64,000 bases of DNA from Gammaproteobacteria bacterium (GCA_003164785.1 PLUE01000047.1:1-64000); one strand, 5' to 3'. Shown: positions 1 to 12,612, counted from the first letter of the stretch. Notes: a model not told the origin generated them from the letters alone. A program made the numbers and translations.

Positions 1-183
1 ATCGAGGCCGCCAAACGGCTCCTCCTCCAGACCTCGCGCGAACTGCTGGACATCGCACTGACCGTGGGGTTCCAGACACAGGCCCACTTCTCGACCGTGT
101 TCAAACGGTTCGTCGGCGAGACCCCCGGCCGCTGGAGGCGCGCACAGCTCGCTGAGTGGCCCCAAAGACAAGAGGCCGCCTGA
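1..183 (+). CDS. AraC-family transcriptional regulator, C-terminal HTH (5' truncated by window edge)
   Basis: Frame 1 reads IEAAKRLLLQTSRELLDIALTVGFQTQAHFSTVFKRFVGETPGRWRRAQL..*, the typical second AraC HTH signature. Confidence 0.85.
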   Translation: MEAAKRLLLQTSRELLDIALTVGFQTQAHFSTVFKRFVGETPGRWRRAQLAEWPQRQEAA

Positions 184-647
184 GGCGGTGCGGCCACCCG
201 ATCGGACCTCGAACACCAGCGGCAGATTTTGGCTGATCCGCAGCGATTCAATCAGCCACGTCCCGCATTGGCGATCGCTTCACGCCCCACGAGCTCGCCG
301 AGCGGCTCCAGCTCGCCCCCGTTATTGTAGAAAATCTCCACATGTCTCAGGGGCGTGAAAAGCGCCGACATGGCGACTCCGTCATGCCGATCATGAGCCC
401 GAACATAGTGGGCGAGAACCTGCTGGCCCCGGGGTCATGCCGCCGTCGGCCGCGCGTCCAGGAAGGTCAAGACGTGGCTGATGATGCTCATCAAAAAGAG
501 GATGCTGGCTGCTGAGGCGAAGCGAAGGACGTTGAACGTAATGGCGACTCCTTAGGTGGTGTGCCGAAAAAAGCGGCCGATCATGTCGCAACGAAAATAT
601 CGATTGCGACCCGGTCTCGGCCGGCAGCGTGATGCTGCCCGGCAATT

Positions 648-1631
648 TCAAGCCCTGATGAAGGCGAGCAGATCTTCGTTAACCTGGTCCTTCATCGTCG
701 TGCACAGTCCATGCGGAGCGCCCTTGTATACCTTGAGCTTCGCATTCGGGATGAGCTTCGCCTGGAGCGCCCCGGCATTGGCGAACGGCACAATTTGATC
801 ATCGTCACCTTGAATGACCAGCGTCGGGATGTCCATGCGCTTCAGATCTTCGGTTTGATCCGTTTCGGAGAAAGCCTTGATGCAAAAGTAGGCTGCGGGG
901 AATCCCGCCATCATCCCTTGCAGCCAAAAGGATTCACGTACTCCCTCCGAGGTCTTGGCGGCGGGACGATTGTAACCGTAGAACGGCAACGTCAAATCCT
1001 TGAAGAATTGCGAACGGTCGGCCTGCACCCCGGCTCGGATGCCATCGAAGACACTGGGCGGCACTCCGCCGGGATTGCCCGGCGTCTTCACCAGCAGCGG
1101 CGGGACGGAGGCGATTAGCACCGCTTTCGCCACACGCTTTGTGCCGTGTCGCCCAACATAGCGCGCAACCTCACCGCCGCCGGTGGAGTGACCGACATGC
1201 ACGGCATTCTCCAAGCCAAGCTTCTCGGTCAGTTCGGCCAGATCGTCGGCGTAGGTATCCATGTCGTTGCCGGTCCAAGGCTGGCTCGATCGACCGTGGC
1301 CACGCCGGTCGTGCGCGATACATCGATATCCGCGAGAAGCCAGGAAGAACATCTGATCTTCAAACGCATCCGCGGAAAGCGGCCAGCCATGGCTGAATAC
1401 CACGGGTTGTCCACTGCCCCAATCCTTGTAGTAGATCTGCGTGCCGTCTTTCGTGGTAATCGTGCTCATCGAGTGCGCTCCTTTGGTGGGCGAGACGGAA
1501 GAATGCCTATGTTCGCCCGCTGTGCCGAGCGCCGTGGATGACAGGCTAGCCGTGGCAAGGACGCCGGCCCCGCCGACTAAGAGGCCGCGTCGCGAAGTCG
1601 TGGTGACCGCCGAAGCCGTCCGATTGTTCAT
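648..1631 (-). CDS. Alpha/beta hydrolase (non-heme chloroperoxidase-like) with predicted TAT leader
   Basis: GHSTGGGE nucleophile elbow, [24 protein letters not shown] twin-arginine leader; ATG chosen at 1631. Confidence 0.85.
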   Translation of the reverse strand: MNNRTASAVTTTSRRGLLVGGAGVLATASLSSTALGTAGEHRHSSVSPTKGAHSMSTITTKDGTQIYYKDWGSGQPVVFSHGWPLSADAFEDQMFFLASRGYRCIAHDRRGHGRSSQPWTGNDMDTYADDLAELTEKLGLENAVHVGHSTGGGEVARYVGRHGTKRVAKAVLIASVPPLLVKTPGNPGGVPPSVFDGIRAGVQADRSQFFKDLTLPFYGYNRPAAKTSEGVRESFWLQGMMAGFPAAYFCIKAFSETDQTEDLKRMDIPTLVIQGDDDQIVPFANAGALQAKLIPNAKLKVYKGAPHGLCTTMKDQVNEDLLAFIRA

Positions 1632-2383
1632 GGAATCCTCATGTTCATGGTTGGTTAACACCTTGTGGGCAGAACTCGATTCATTCCATCCGAAATACTA
1701 AGGCGCTCATGACAAACGCCGCCTATGGGGAGTGTCGGCGCCACGAAGTACTGCAGCTGCTCTCCGCTAGATTGCAACAGCTCCGCTAGCAGTTGAGCTA
1801 CTATGATCGATAATCCAGATTCTGTATTTCGGAATAGAACTTGAAATTGTCAAATCGAACGATGACGGTTCGTCGCGGCGGACACTGGACTTCCCAAGAT
1901 TATTTGGACACGTGAATCTAACGGCGTCACGGGTGCAGGACGATAACGGAAGCTGTCAGGCGACATGTAATTCTGGCATGCTCATCCGGTCACCGAGCAT
2001 GCCCACCGGATAAGAGGCGGCCGCATACACCACAGTGTGAAAGATGTAGAGACCAATCGCGGTTTTTCCCGCTTGCACGGAGCCATGACTGGGCGTGAGG
2101 ACGGTGATGGCGCCGGGAATGAAGGCGATCAGGAAAATGTGGCATAGCGCCATCGCTCCGACCAGTGACAGGGCAATCGCCGGGCCGCGCGCCCCACGGC
2201 CCATCCACGCGACCATGCGAATCAGCACAATCTGCCATATGGCCGTGACCAAGCCGAGCGTCCCCATCATTGCCGTCACGAAATAGGCGACCGCCAGGAT
2301 GGGCTTGCGCTTGCCGACGCGATCGGAATAAAAGGACATCCACAGCTTGAGTACTCTGGATGCCGCATCGGAGAATCCTTCAA

Positions 2384-4485
<2,102 letters not shown>

Positions 4486-4494
4486 GTCATGCTC

Positions 4495-4881
4495 CTAAAT
4501 CAGAGTCCGCACGAGACGCACGGTACCGACTCCGCAGAGCGTCATGACGATGCTGCCGAGCACGTGCGCCGCAACCGTTGAAACTGCCCATACGCCGCGC
4601 CCCTCCAGAATGGCGGTTACCACTTCGGCGGAGAATGTCGAAAAGGTCGTGAGGCCTCCCAAGAACCCGGTGACCGTGAGCAATCGCCATTGAGGAGACA
4701 ACGCGGGAAACGTCAAGAACACCGCAATCGCGATACCGATCAAGTATGCGCCCAAAATGTTCGCCACCAGCGTGCCGGGCGGAAGCTGCGGAAAGGTTGA
4801 GTTCAGTCGATTCGACAGGTACCAGCGTAGGAGCGCGCCGAGTGACGCGCCAGTGGCTATGGCAACGATGGAATTCACCAT
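4495..4881 (-). CDS. crcB: Fluoride exporter CrcB/Fluc
   Basis: [49 protein letters not shown] can extend in frame to 5079. Confidence 0.92.
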   Translation of the reverse strand: MVNSIVAIATGASLGALLRWYLSNRLNSTFPQLPPGTLVANILGAYLIGIAIAVFLTFPALSPQWRLLTVTGFLGGLTTFSTFSAEVVTAILEGRGVWAVSTVAAHVLGSIVMTLCGVGTVRLVRTLI

Positions 4882-5168
4882 GGATTGGTTTCCCTTGGAT
4901 TTGGTAGGCCCGAGTGAGGAGCCCGAAGAAAGAGCAGCGCCGGGACTGTCGTCTCCCGGACTCAACTCACCGTTTGTAGGATCCGAGACCATCATGACAT
5001 CAGGCCCGGACTGCGCCGTCCACTGACCGGGAGGCTCCCGTAGATCGCAAGCCGCTGTAAAGGCCGTTGAATCAACCATCGCTCCTTACTGCAAGTGATC
5101 TGACTCAGCTTGGGACGCAGTTCGGGGTTGATTAACGTCAAGCCCACCGCCCTGGGTCCCCAGGCATG

Positions 5169-5219
5169 GTAGGCATCATCAGCCCATGAGGGCAGTTCGA
5201 GGAGGAATGCCATCTCCTG
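5169..5219 (-). ncRNA. Fluoride riboswitch (crcB motif)
   Basis: Minus strand reads GGAGATGGCATTCCTCCTCGAACTGCCCTCATGGGCTGATGATGCCTAC: P1 GGAG/CTCC, pseudoknot GGCAT/ATGCC, stem GCCC/GGGC, CTGATG..CCTAC signature. Confidence 0.92.
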
Positions 5220-5520
5220 AAGGCTAAGTATAGTAGGGAATTGGGCTTTTCGATACCGCGATTCATCCGTCGGATTGTTGGGTCGCGTATCGGCATCGCC
5301 ACGGATCTGGAGAACGTCCCCTCCGACTCCGATCCAAACTATCCGACGATCCGCGTGGATGGTCGCGGCGCCGGACTACCTGTCGGCGCGTGGCGCAGAC
5401 CATTGCCGAGCTTGCCAACCATCATTGCGTGGTTTGAACGCCGGCGACGCTGCGATTTATTGATCCGCGAAGGCGGGGACTTGGGCAATCCGGACAACGT
5501 TCCATGACGACTCAGAGTTA

Positions 5521-5613
5521 TTGCCACTATTGCCCAGAAACTCAGGGTTCCCCCTCTCTGCCGACCGTGCCACACCAGGGGAGCGCCCTGGTCACTCCCA
5601 CTCAATCGTCTCC
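5521..5613 (+). repeat. Direct repeat copy A / putative attachment site (guaA 3'-end copy)
   Basis: 74/93 identical, ungapped, to 21184-21276; minus strand of 5592-5612 reads GAGACGATTGAGTGGGAGTGA = ETIEWE*, the GuaA C-terminus. Confidence 0.8.
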
Positions 5614-6036
5614 GACACGTATAAGCAGCTGCAATTACGCGACTTCTTCTCAGCGTACGCCGAATTTACCGTCACATCTACCGCCAAAAACTTCCGCTGG
5701 AAGACGATAGAAACCGATAGATCCCGAAAGGGCCGAGTCGCTGTCGAAGCCATGCAACGCGAACAACGATCAATCGAGCAATGGAGCAGCAGCGGCCGCG
5801 ACCCCGGGCACGTATCGCGCACCAGCGATCAAGGGCGCGAATGCACATGTCGGTTTCATATTGCGCGCTTACCGCACTAATTGAAGTCCACGAAGCCAAT
5901 TGAATGGCCTGATCGTGGTGACAACCCGCTATCCGATCATTCCTCGATGACGCTCGGTCTTGAGAGATTTCGCACCGATGCCTAGTAGCGGCTGCCAGCC
6001 GAAGTGCGTCGAACGCTCGATGTGCCGTAACATACA

Positions 6037-6669
6037 GTGTGCTTCAAATCGAATCGTTTAGAGGTACCTCAGTTGCTCGACACGCACGCGCGCCGACTCG
6101 TTGATCCGATCCTCAATGCAATCGCCCGGGCACTGCATCGAGCGGGGCTGACGGCCAACGCAGTAACGGTTGCCGCGATGCTGGTCGGTGTGTGCGCCGC
6201 GGCCTGTGTTGCGGCAAACTGGGTTTGGACCGGAATCGCCCTGCTTTGGCTCTCCGGCCTGCTCGATGCCGTTGACGGTGCGCTGGCCAGAATGACGCGT
6301 GCCAGTGCGTTTGGCGCCATTCTGGATATTACTTTTGATCGCGTTGTCGAGGTTAGCGTCATCGTCGCAATCGCTTGGGGTCACCCAGAGGCGCAATTCA
6401 TGCTGGTCATACTCGCCGGCGTCATCGCGATTGCAATGTCGCTGTTCCTGTCGATTGCCGCGGCGCTTCGCAATCGCTCGGCCAAGTCCTTCCACTACGC
6501 ACCCGGTCTCGGCGAACGCACCGAGGCGTTTATATGCCTCAGTCTCATGATCGCAGGCGCGAATCACTTGACGGCATGGACCTCGCTGTTTATTGGCGTG
6601 ATCATCTACACCATGGCGCAGCGCCTGCGTCATGCAGGTCTGGCGTTGGCCGCGGAAGCGCCGAATTGA
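6037..6669 (+). CDS. CDP-alcohol phosphatidyltransferase (YnjF-like)
   Basis: DAVDGALARMTRASAFGAILDITFDR matches DG-x2-AR-x8-G-x3-D-x3-D; multiple TM helices. Confidence 0.85.
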   Translation: MCFKSNRLEVPQLLDTHARRLVDPILNAIARALHRAGLTANAVTVAAMLVGVCAAACVAANWVWTGIALLWLSGLLDAVDGALARMTRASAFGAILDITFDRVVEVSVIVAIAWGHPEAQFMLVILAGVIAIAMSLFLSIAAALRNRSAKSFHYAPGLGERTEAFICLSLMIAGANHLTAWTSLFIGVIIYTMAQRLRHAGLALAAEAPN

Positions 6670-6711
6670 TCGATATTCTGTGGTGGACTGGATTTATGTT
6701 GCCGAGCATTC

Positions 6712-7473
6712 TTACGAATTTTTCTCCGAATCGCCCCGCGCGAGGAGGCGCCAGAATGCGGCCTCACGGTCTACCCCACTGATGGGATCATCACAAAACT
6801 CTTGGCGATCTTTATAGGTGTACACACGCCCGGCGCGAATCATCGCAAAACTGTCACCGACCCGAATCGCTTCTTTCAAGTCGTGGGTGACGAACAACGC
6901 CGTGGTGCCGCGCTCATGGGCCAACCGTTTGAACAAGTCCTGCATGTTCGTGCGCGTGTCCGCATCGAGATTGCTGAACGGTTCGTCGAGCAGCAACAGC
7001 GCCGGATCCACCGCAAGCGCCCGGCCAAATGCGACCCGTTGACGCTGCCCGCCAGACAGAGCCTCGGGATGCCGACGCTCCAAGCCATCCAACTCCAGCT
7101 GCGCAATTAGCTTTCCCACGCGCTCGTGAATCCCGGCTTCCGTCGCGGGCCGCAGACGCAGACCGAATGCGATGTTCTCGTACAGATTCAGATGCGGAAA
7201 AAGCAGAGGCTCCTGGTTCAAATACACGATCCCGCGACGGTTGGCCGCCAGGGAACTCACGCTCTCGGTGCCGAGCATCACTCGGCCTCGCTCCGCGACG
7301 ATGAGTCCCGCGATGGTCCGCAGCAGAGTCGTCTTCCCGCAGCCCGAGGCGCCGACGACGGCCATCGTGGTGTGGGCCTCGACGGTGAGGGACACCTCAC
7401 GCAGAACCAGCTCCCGGCCGAGCCGAACGTCGATGTCTTGCACCCGCAACACCGGTGCCAAGAAGTCAGTCAC
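6712..7473 (-). CDS. ABC transporter ATP-binding protein (YnjD-like)
   Basis: GASGCGKTTLL, LSGGQRQRVAFGRAL, LLLLDEPFSNLDADTR; GTG start at 7473. Confidence 0.9.
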   Translation of the reverse strand: MTDFLAPVLRVQDIDVRLGRELVLREVSLTVEAHTTMAVVGASGCGKTTLLRTIAGLIVAERGRVMLGTESVSSLAANRRGIVYLNQEPLLFPHLNLYENIAFGLRLRPATEAGIHERVGKLIAQLELDGLERRHPEALSGGQRQRVAFGRALAVDPALLLLDEPFSNLDADTRTNMQDLFKRLAHERGTTALFVTHDLKEAIRVGDSFAMIRAGRVYTYKDRQEFCDDPISGVDREAAFWRLLARGDSEKNS

Positions 7474-8254
7474 TTTGTGCCTCCAGCCGCGTGACCACCG
7501 TGGCCGACAGCAGCCGGTGATTGATTCCGAGCGCGAACAGCGGCGGTGCCAATAGCAGCAGCGCACAGGTTGCCGCCAACCGAATGTCGCCGGAGCTGAA
7601 GTACTGATAGAGCGTGACGGTCAGTGTGGTGACCTGGCTATCGCCGATCAACAAGGTCAGCGCGTAATCAAACCAGGAGATCATGAAAGTCTGAAACAGG
7701 CACACAAAGAGCAGCGGCCGCGCCAGCGGCAGCAGTACCCGGAACCAGACCTGCGGGCGCTTCGCTCCAAGGGAGATGGCCAGTTCAGCGAGCGTCAGCA
7801 CCTGCGAGTTCCAGAATCCGCTCAGCAAGATCACCGCATAGGCGTAGGCAAAGATAAGCTGCGCCAACATCACGCCGGCGATGTGGCCGGCGAGGTGCAG
7901 TCGCAGAAAGGCATACAGTAGACTGACGCCGAGCACCACGGGCGATACGGCAAATGGCAGATGCAACAGTACCAACAGCTGGCCCTGCCGAGGATGGCGT
8001 GCAACGCTGCGGCTGCTCAGAAAGCCGAGGATGGTCGCCACCATGGCGACCCCGACACTTAAGCCGAGCGAACGCAATGCGACCGCAACCAAGGTACTCG
8101 AAGCAGCAGTCAGTTCCTGCCACTGCCGCCACTGCAGGTCGGTTGGCAGCAGCGCCGGCCAGGTCCAGTGTCTCGCGACTGACAGCAGCACCAGCAGGAT
8201 CACTGGCATCACCAGCAAGACCGACAGCGTCCATGCCAACGCGCGACGGATCAC
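7466..8254 (-). CDS. ABC transporter permease (second, YnjC C-half-like)
   Basis: Binding-protein-dependent permease EAA-like loop ELAISLGAKRPQVWFRVLLPLARP; GTG start at 8254. Confidence 0.85.
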   Translation of the reverse strand: MIRRALAWTLSVLLVMPVILLVLLSVARHWTWPALLPTDLQWRQWQELTAASSTLVAVALRSLGLSVGVAMVATILGFLSSRSVARHPRQGQLLVLLHLPFAVSPVVLGVSLLYAFLRLHLAGHIAGVMLAQLIFAYAYAVILLSGFWNSQVLTLAELAISLGAKRPQVWFRVLLPLARPLLFVCLFQTFMISWFDYALTLLIGDSQVTTLTVTLYQYFSSGDIRLAATCALLLLAPPLFALGINHRLLSATVVTRLEAQSD

Positions 8255-9117
8255 GCGCCATGCTCCTGCGCGCTGCGCCTGGCACGCGGCGCAAACAGCA
8301 CCAGCAGCAGGCCCGCGGCCAAGCAGGCGTAAATGCTTGCCAGCACATAGGCTTCGGGGCGTGTGCCCATATCGAATTGCGAGAAGCGGCGTTGAATCAG
8401 CACCGAAATCATCGAGGGGTACTGAGCGCCGACCAGCAACGGCACCTCGTATGCGCCCATCAAGACGACGAGATAGACACTTAAGACCGGCGCGCCCGCG
8501 CGTAGGAGAACGGGTAGGCAAACCCGCCGCCACGCTTGCCACGGCGACGCTCCGAGCGTACGGGCCATCTGCTCGAGATCGGACAGCAACGCGTGCCGCT
8601 CGATGCGATCGAGCATCAACAGCAGAAACGGCGTTACCAACATCACGTGGGTTATCACGATACCGAGACCCGCCGGCGTGTAGAGCAGCGCCGGAAAGTC
8701 CTCCGGCCGTGCGACTAAGCCCGCTGCATGGGCCACCCGCGAGAGCAGTCCGGCATTGCCAAGCATCTGAACGCTTAGGAGCGCCGCCACGATGGGTGGG
8801 ATCGCCATCGGCAGGAACAGCAAGCCCCGCAGTGCGCCCGTCCGCAGGCGGACCCCAAGCGCCGCCTGCAGTGCGAGTGCAAGTACGAGCGACGCGCCCA
8901 GACTCGCACTGCCGAGCAGTGCGCTGTAGGCCAACGAGATCCAGGTCTGACCATCGATCAGCACATGGCTCCAGTAGCGCAGCGTGAAACCCGTGGCGAG
9001 CAGTCCAATCACGCCGGTGCTGTACAGGAGCATGAATGCGAGCCCAGCCATCAATGGACCTGCAATCAAGGCGACCAGTAGTCCAATCCACGGGTCGAAG
9101 CGGCGTCGCCTACTCAT
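8251..9117 (-). CDS. ABC transporter permease (first, YnjC N-half-like)
   Basis: EQMARTLGASPWQAWRRVCLPVLLRAG EAA loop; TM rich; overlaps the next permease start. Confidence 0.85.
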   Translation of the reverse strand: MSRRRRFDPWIGLLVALIAGPLMAGLAFMLLYSTGVIGLLATGFTLRYWSHVLIDGQTWISLAYSALLGSASLGASLVLALALQAALGVRLRTGALRGLLFLPMAIPPIVAALLSVQMLGNAGLLSRVAHAAGLVARPEDFPALLYTPAGLGIVITHVMLVTPFLLLMLDRIERHALLSDLEQMARTLGASPWQAWRRVCLPVLLRAGAPVLSVYLVVLMGAYEVPLLVGAQYPSMISVLIQRRFSQFDMGTRPEAYVLASIYACLAAGLLLVLFAPRARRSAQEHGA

Positions 9118-10327
9118 GCAGAAAGCGCTGCCGAAAGTCATGCGACAATGCGATCATCAGCTGCGGCGAGGGCTCCGCGCGTGCATAGGATTGGATGGCG
9201 CTGCGCTGCGGCGCATGCACTCTCGAGCCCGCCTTGTCAAACCGTTCGCGCCATGCGTCGGTCATTTTCGTCACATCGAGCACGGTGCCATCGCCCCACA
9301 CGGCGGGATCGAGCTTTCTCAGTTGTGCCTCGGGGGAGATCAGAAAATTGACTACGACCATCGCGGCGGCCTTGTGCGAGGAGCGATCGACAATTCCAAG
9401 ATAATGGCTATTCTGCAGGGTGCCGGTGTGTAGGACAAAGGCCATGGCGGAATCCGGAAACAGCCCGCTGGCGATGCGATTGTCGACCTCCCCATCGTTG
9501 TAACTCATGGTGAAGTCCGCCTCGCCGTTGGCAAAGAGCTGGTGCAATTGCGCCGTGCTCGCCGGAAACGTCTCGCCGTGATGCCACAGATCGGACCGTA
9601 CCGAGTCAACCCAGGTGAAAACCTGGTCACGCAAGCGCTGGTAGGTGATCCGATCGAACGGCCCTTTTAACGCATTGGGCTCCTTCGCGAATGCGTACAT
9701 CAGCGACTTCAAGAAGCCCATGCCGGTGAAGCCAGTGTCGAACGTGAAGCGCCCGGGATGCGCGTGGATCCAAGCCGCGAGCGTCTGCGGATCGATCGGC
9801 GGGTCCGGTACCCGCTTGCGATCAGTAATCAGCAGCAGCTGCACGTTGCCCCATGGACACTCGTAGCCTTGCAGCGGTTGCTGGAAATCTTCGGCAACGA
9901 ACGGATTGCCCCAGTCGATGTAGCGCTGATTCGGCAACGCCCGAGTGAATGGGCCATAGAGCGCATGAATCTGACGCAGTTGGTAGAAGGTCTCGCCATT
10001 GATCCACACCAGATCGATCGCGCTCGATGGGCGGTGCGCTTCGGTCTCAGTCATCAATGCGCTCACGATCATGTCGCCCTGCGCCGGTACGAGGTTGAGC
10101 GTGACGCCGTCCTCACGCTGCAGATGAGGGGCCACGTAGTCGCGCATGAACGCATTGACCGACGGATCGCCCTGCCACATCGCCATCGTGACAATCTGAC
10201 CGCGCGACGCCGCGACAATACTCGACCAGCTCTCGGACTTCGGGTCGGCGGTCGGCGAGCGCTCGCACGCCGCCAGACCCAAGCCCAGACTCACACTCAG
10301 CATCAACAGCGGCATCCATCGAGTCAC
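9110..10327 (-). CDS. ABC transporter substrate-binding protein (YnjB-like)
   Basis: Lipoprotein-like leader MPLLMLSVSLGLGLAACE; IDLVWINGETFYQL, GYECPWGNVQLLLI; 5' end approximate. Confidence 0.82.
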   Translation of the reverse strand: MTRWMPLLMLSVSLGLGLAACERSPTADPKSESWSSIVAASRGQIVTMAMWQGDPSVNAFMRDYVAPHLQREDGVTLNLVPAQGDMIVSALMTETEAHRPSSAIDLVWINGETFYQLRQIHALYGPFTRALPNQRYIDWGNPFVAEDFQQPLQGYECPWGNVQLLLITDRKRVPDPPIDPQTLAAWIHAHPGRFTFDTGFTGMGFLKSLMYAFAKEPNALKGPFDRITYQRLRDQVFTWVDSVRSDLWHHGETFPASTAQLHQLFANGEADFTMSYNDGEVDNRIASGLFPDSAMAFVLHTGTLQNSHYLGIVDRSSHKAAAMVVVNFLISPEAQLRKLDPAVWGDGTVLDVTKMTDAWRERFDKAGSRVHAPQRSAIQSYARAEPSPQLMIALSHDFRQRFLHE

Positions 10328-10376
10328 GTCCTGCAAAACCTCTTGTGCATGATGAACGCCAGGCGGCCCCAGCGTG

Positions 10377-12518
10377 CTACCGTCGCCGCCACGTGTGATA
10401 ACGACCGAGCCACTGCAGCGCACGCTCCGGCGCATGGGTCTTTTTCCAGATCCCCGCTGCGTACTTATTGGCCTCGGCCCACGTCGGGTACGCATGGATG
10501 GTGCCAAAGATCTTATTGAGCCCCAGGTCATTGCGCATTGCCAGGGCGAATTCCGCCAGCAGCTCACCCGCATGCTGACCCACGATCGTCGCTCCCAAGA
10601 TGCGATCCTTGCCGGGCGGTGTCAGGATCTTCACGAAACCATGGGCTTGATCTTCCGTTATCGCTCGATCCAGGGCCTCGAGGTCGTAGCGGGTAACTTC
10701 GTACTCGACGCCCTGCTGCCACGCTTCACGCTCATTAAGACCGACGCGTGCCACCTCGGGGTCCACAAAAATAACGGCCGGGATCACCGAGTAGTCGGTA
10801 CGAAACCGGCGTAGCTGGCCGAAAAGCGCATTGACCGTGGCATACCACGCCTGATACGCGGCGGTATGAGTGAATTGGAATGGCCCAGCGACGTCGCCGC
10901 AGGCGTAAATATTCGGATACAGCGTCGTGAGCCAAGCATCCGTCTCCACCGTGGGCGCTGCGGGGATTCCGAGCTCCTCGAGACCGAAGCCCGCGGTGCG
11001 TGGCTTGCGCCCGACGGCCACCAGCAGCGTGTCGTAGGGCAGTCGCAAGCGTTGACCATCGGCTTCACACACGAGAGCCGCGCCGTCGCTCCCCTGCTCG
11101 ATCGCAACGGCCTTGCACCCCGTGCGCACGTCGACACCGTCTGCGATGAGGCGCGCTCGCACGAATGCCGACACCTCCTCGTCTTCACGCACCAGCAACT
11201 GCTCCGCCTTCTGCACTTGAATGACCGTGGCACCCAGTCGCGCGAACGCCTGCGACAGCTCACAGCCGATCGGCCCCCCGCCCATCACCACCAAACGCCT
11301 CGGTAGCTCACGAAGCTGCCATAGCGTCTCCGAAGTGAGATAGGCTGCGCCTTCCAATCCCGGCAATGTCGGTATTGAGGGCTCGGCACCGCTCGCGATC
11401 ACGATCGCCCGGGTGCTGATCGGCTTGCCGTCGACTTCTACGATCCACGGCGAGACGATCCGGGCTTTGCCACGTCGTACATCAACGCCGAGTGCTCGAT
11501 AGCGCTCGACCGAATCGTGGGGAGCTACGGTGGCAATGGCCTCGTGCACTCGGGTCATTACCGCCGCAAAGTCGACGTCAATTTCGCCGATATTCACGCC
11601 GGAACGGGCCGCACTCCGTGCCTGCCACACAAGCCGCGCGGCATGAATCAACGCCTTTGAGGGGACGCAGCCGGTATTGAGACAATCCCCACCCATCGCG
11701 TCTTTTTCGACCAGCGTGACCGTCGCGCGCACGGTGGCAGCGATGTACGCGCTGACCAAGCCGGCTGACCCGGCACCGATGACCACGAGGTTGCGATCGA
11801 AGCGTTTCGGCTTTGTCCAGCGCGCATAGACGCGCTCGGCCTTGACCCGAGCAAGGATCCACCGGGCGAACAGCGGAAGCAAACCAAGCAGTAGGAATGA
11901 GCCGACAAGGCGCGGGGACAGGATGCCCGACAAGGAATGTAAGCTCGCCAGCTGCGTTCCTGCATTCACGTAGACAACAGTGGCTGCCAGCATGCCGACC
12001 TGACTGACCCAATAGAAAGTGCGCGCCGGTAGCTGAGTCAACCCCATCAACAGATTGACGGCAAAGAACGGGATCGCTGGAACCAGCCGCAGCGTAAATA
12101 GATAGACTCCGCCTTCGCGCTCCATACCCTCATTGATCGCGCGCAGGCGTTTACCGAAGCGACGCTGCACGGCCTCTCGAAACACATACCGACTGGCCAG
12201 AAACGCGAGCGTCGCGCCGATGCTGGCGGCGAAAGACACTAACAGCGTGCCCTCCCATAGACCGAACAGCGCGCCCGCGGCTGCCGTCATGAGTGTCGCC
12301 GCGGGTAGCGACAGCGCAGCAAACGCGACATAGACCAGAAAAAATTCCGCCGCAAGGCTGACGGGATGCGCATGGGCGTACGCTTCAAGATTGTGCTGGC
12401 GCGCCTTCAGCGCGTCAAGGCTTAACTGATGCTCCAAGCCGAGGGCGAAGAACGCGAATATCGCGCCCAGCACACCAAGGACGATCAGCGAACGGATGAC
12501 AAGGGTTTTACTTTTCAT
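10377..12518 (-). CDS. Fusion: N-terminal TVP38/TMEM64 (DedA-like) membrane domain + pyridine nucleotide-disulfide oxidoreductase
   Basis: N-term YVAFAALSLPAATLMTAAAGALFG..; then VIGAGSAGLVSAYIAA, GGDCLNTGCVPSKALIH, ACGDVAGPFQFTHTAAYQ. Confidence 0.9.
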   Translation of the reverse strand: MKSKTLVIRSLIVLGVLGAIFAFFALGLEHQLSLDALKARQHNLEAYAHAHPVSLAAEFFLVYVAFAALSLPAATLMTAAAGALFGLWEGTLLVSFAASIGATLAFLASRYVFREAVQRRFGKRLRAINEGMEREGGVYLFTLRLVPAIPFFAVNLLMGLTQLPARTFYWVSQVGMLAATVVYVNAGTQLASLHSLSGILSPRLVGSFLLLGLLPLFARWILARVKAERVYARWTKPKRFDRNLVVIGAGSAGLVSAYIAATVRATVTLVEKDAMGGDCLNTGCVPSKALIHAARLVWQARSAARSGVNIGEIDVDFAAVMTRVHEAIATVAPHDSVERYRALGVDVRRGKARIVSPWIVEVDGKPISTRAIVIASGAEPSIPTLPGLEGAAYLTSETLWQLRELPRRLVVMGGGPIGCELSQAFARLGATVIQVQKAEQLLVREDEEVSAFVRARLIADGVDVRTGCKAVAIEQGSDGAALVCEADGQRLRLPYDTLLVAVGRKPRTAGFGLEELGIPAAPTVETDAWLTTLYPNIYACGDVAGPFQFTHTAAYQAWYATVNALFGQLRRFRTDYSVIPAVIFVDPEVARVGLNEREAWQQGVEYEVTRYDLEALDRAITEDQAHGFVKILTPPGKDRILGATIVGQHAGELLAEFALAMRNDLGLNKIFGTIHAYPTWAEANKYAAGIWKKTHAPERALQWLGRYHTWRRR

Positions 12519-12612
12519 GCGAGCACAATCCGAGCGAAGCCATGGTGTCAGCCACTTCGACGTGGCGGCCTCTCACCTGTGCCGCGTCGGCCCTTCGGTC
12601 AGACCAGATAAT

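Noticed and set aside
437-545. Short hydrophobic minus-strand peptide after AAGGAG (ITFNVLRFASAASILFLMSIISHVLTFLDARPTAA*)
   Set aside because: Would require an ATT start and has no recognised family; insufficient evidence.
926-936. Third copy of AAAAGGATTCA (TGAATCCTTTT on minus) inside the hydrolase gene
   Set aside because: It lies within coding sequence (R-E-S-F-W) and has no CTCTAT box at the required 13-bp spacing.
4976-5003. Second CTGATG..CCTAC-like string upstream of crcB
   Set aside because: Lacks the P1 stem and the GGCAT/ATGCC pseudoknot, so it is not a second fluoride aptamer.
4992-5213. 73-aa minus-strand ORF MAFLLELPSWADDAYHAW..
   Set aside because: It translates through the fluoride riboswitch; its start lies in the aptamer and it has no recognisable protein features.
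10377-12518. Annotation as mercuric reductase
   Set aside because: No C-terminal vicinal cysteines and no merR/T/P neighbours; called a generic flavoprotein disulfide reductase.
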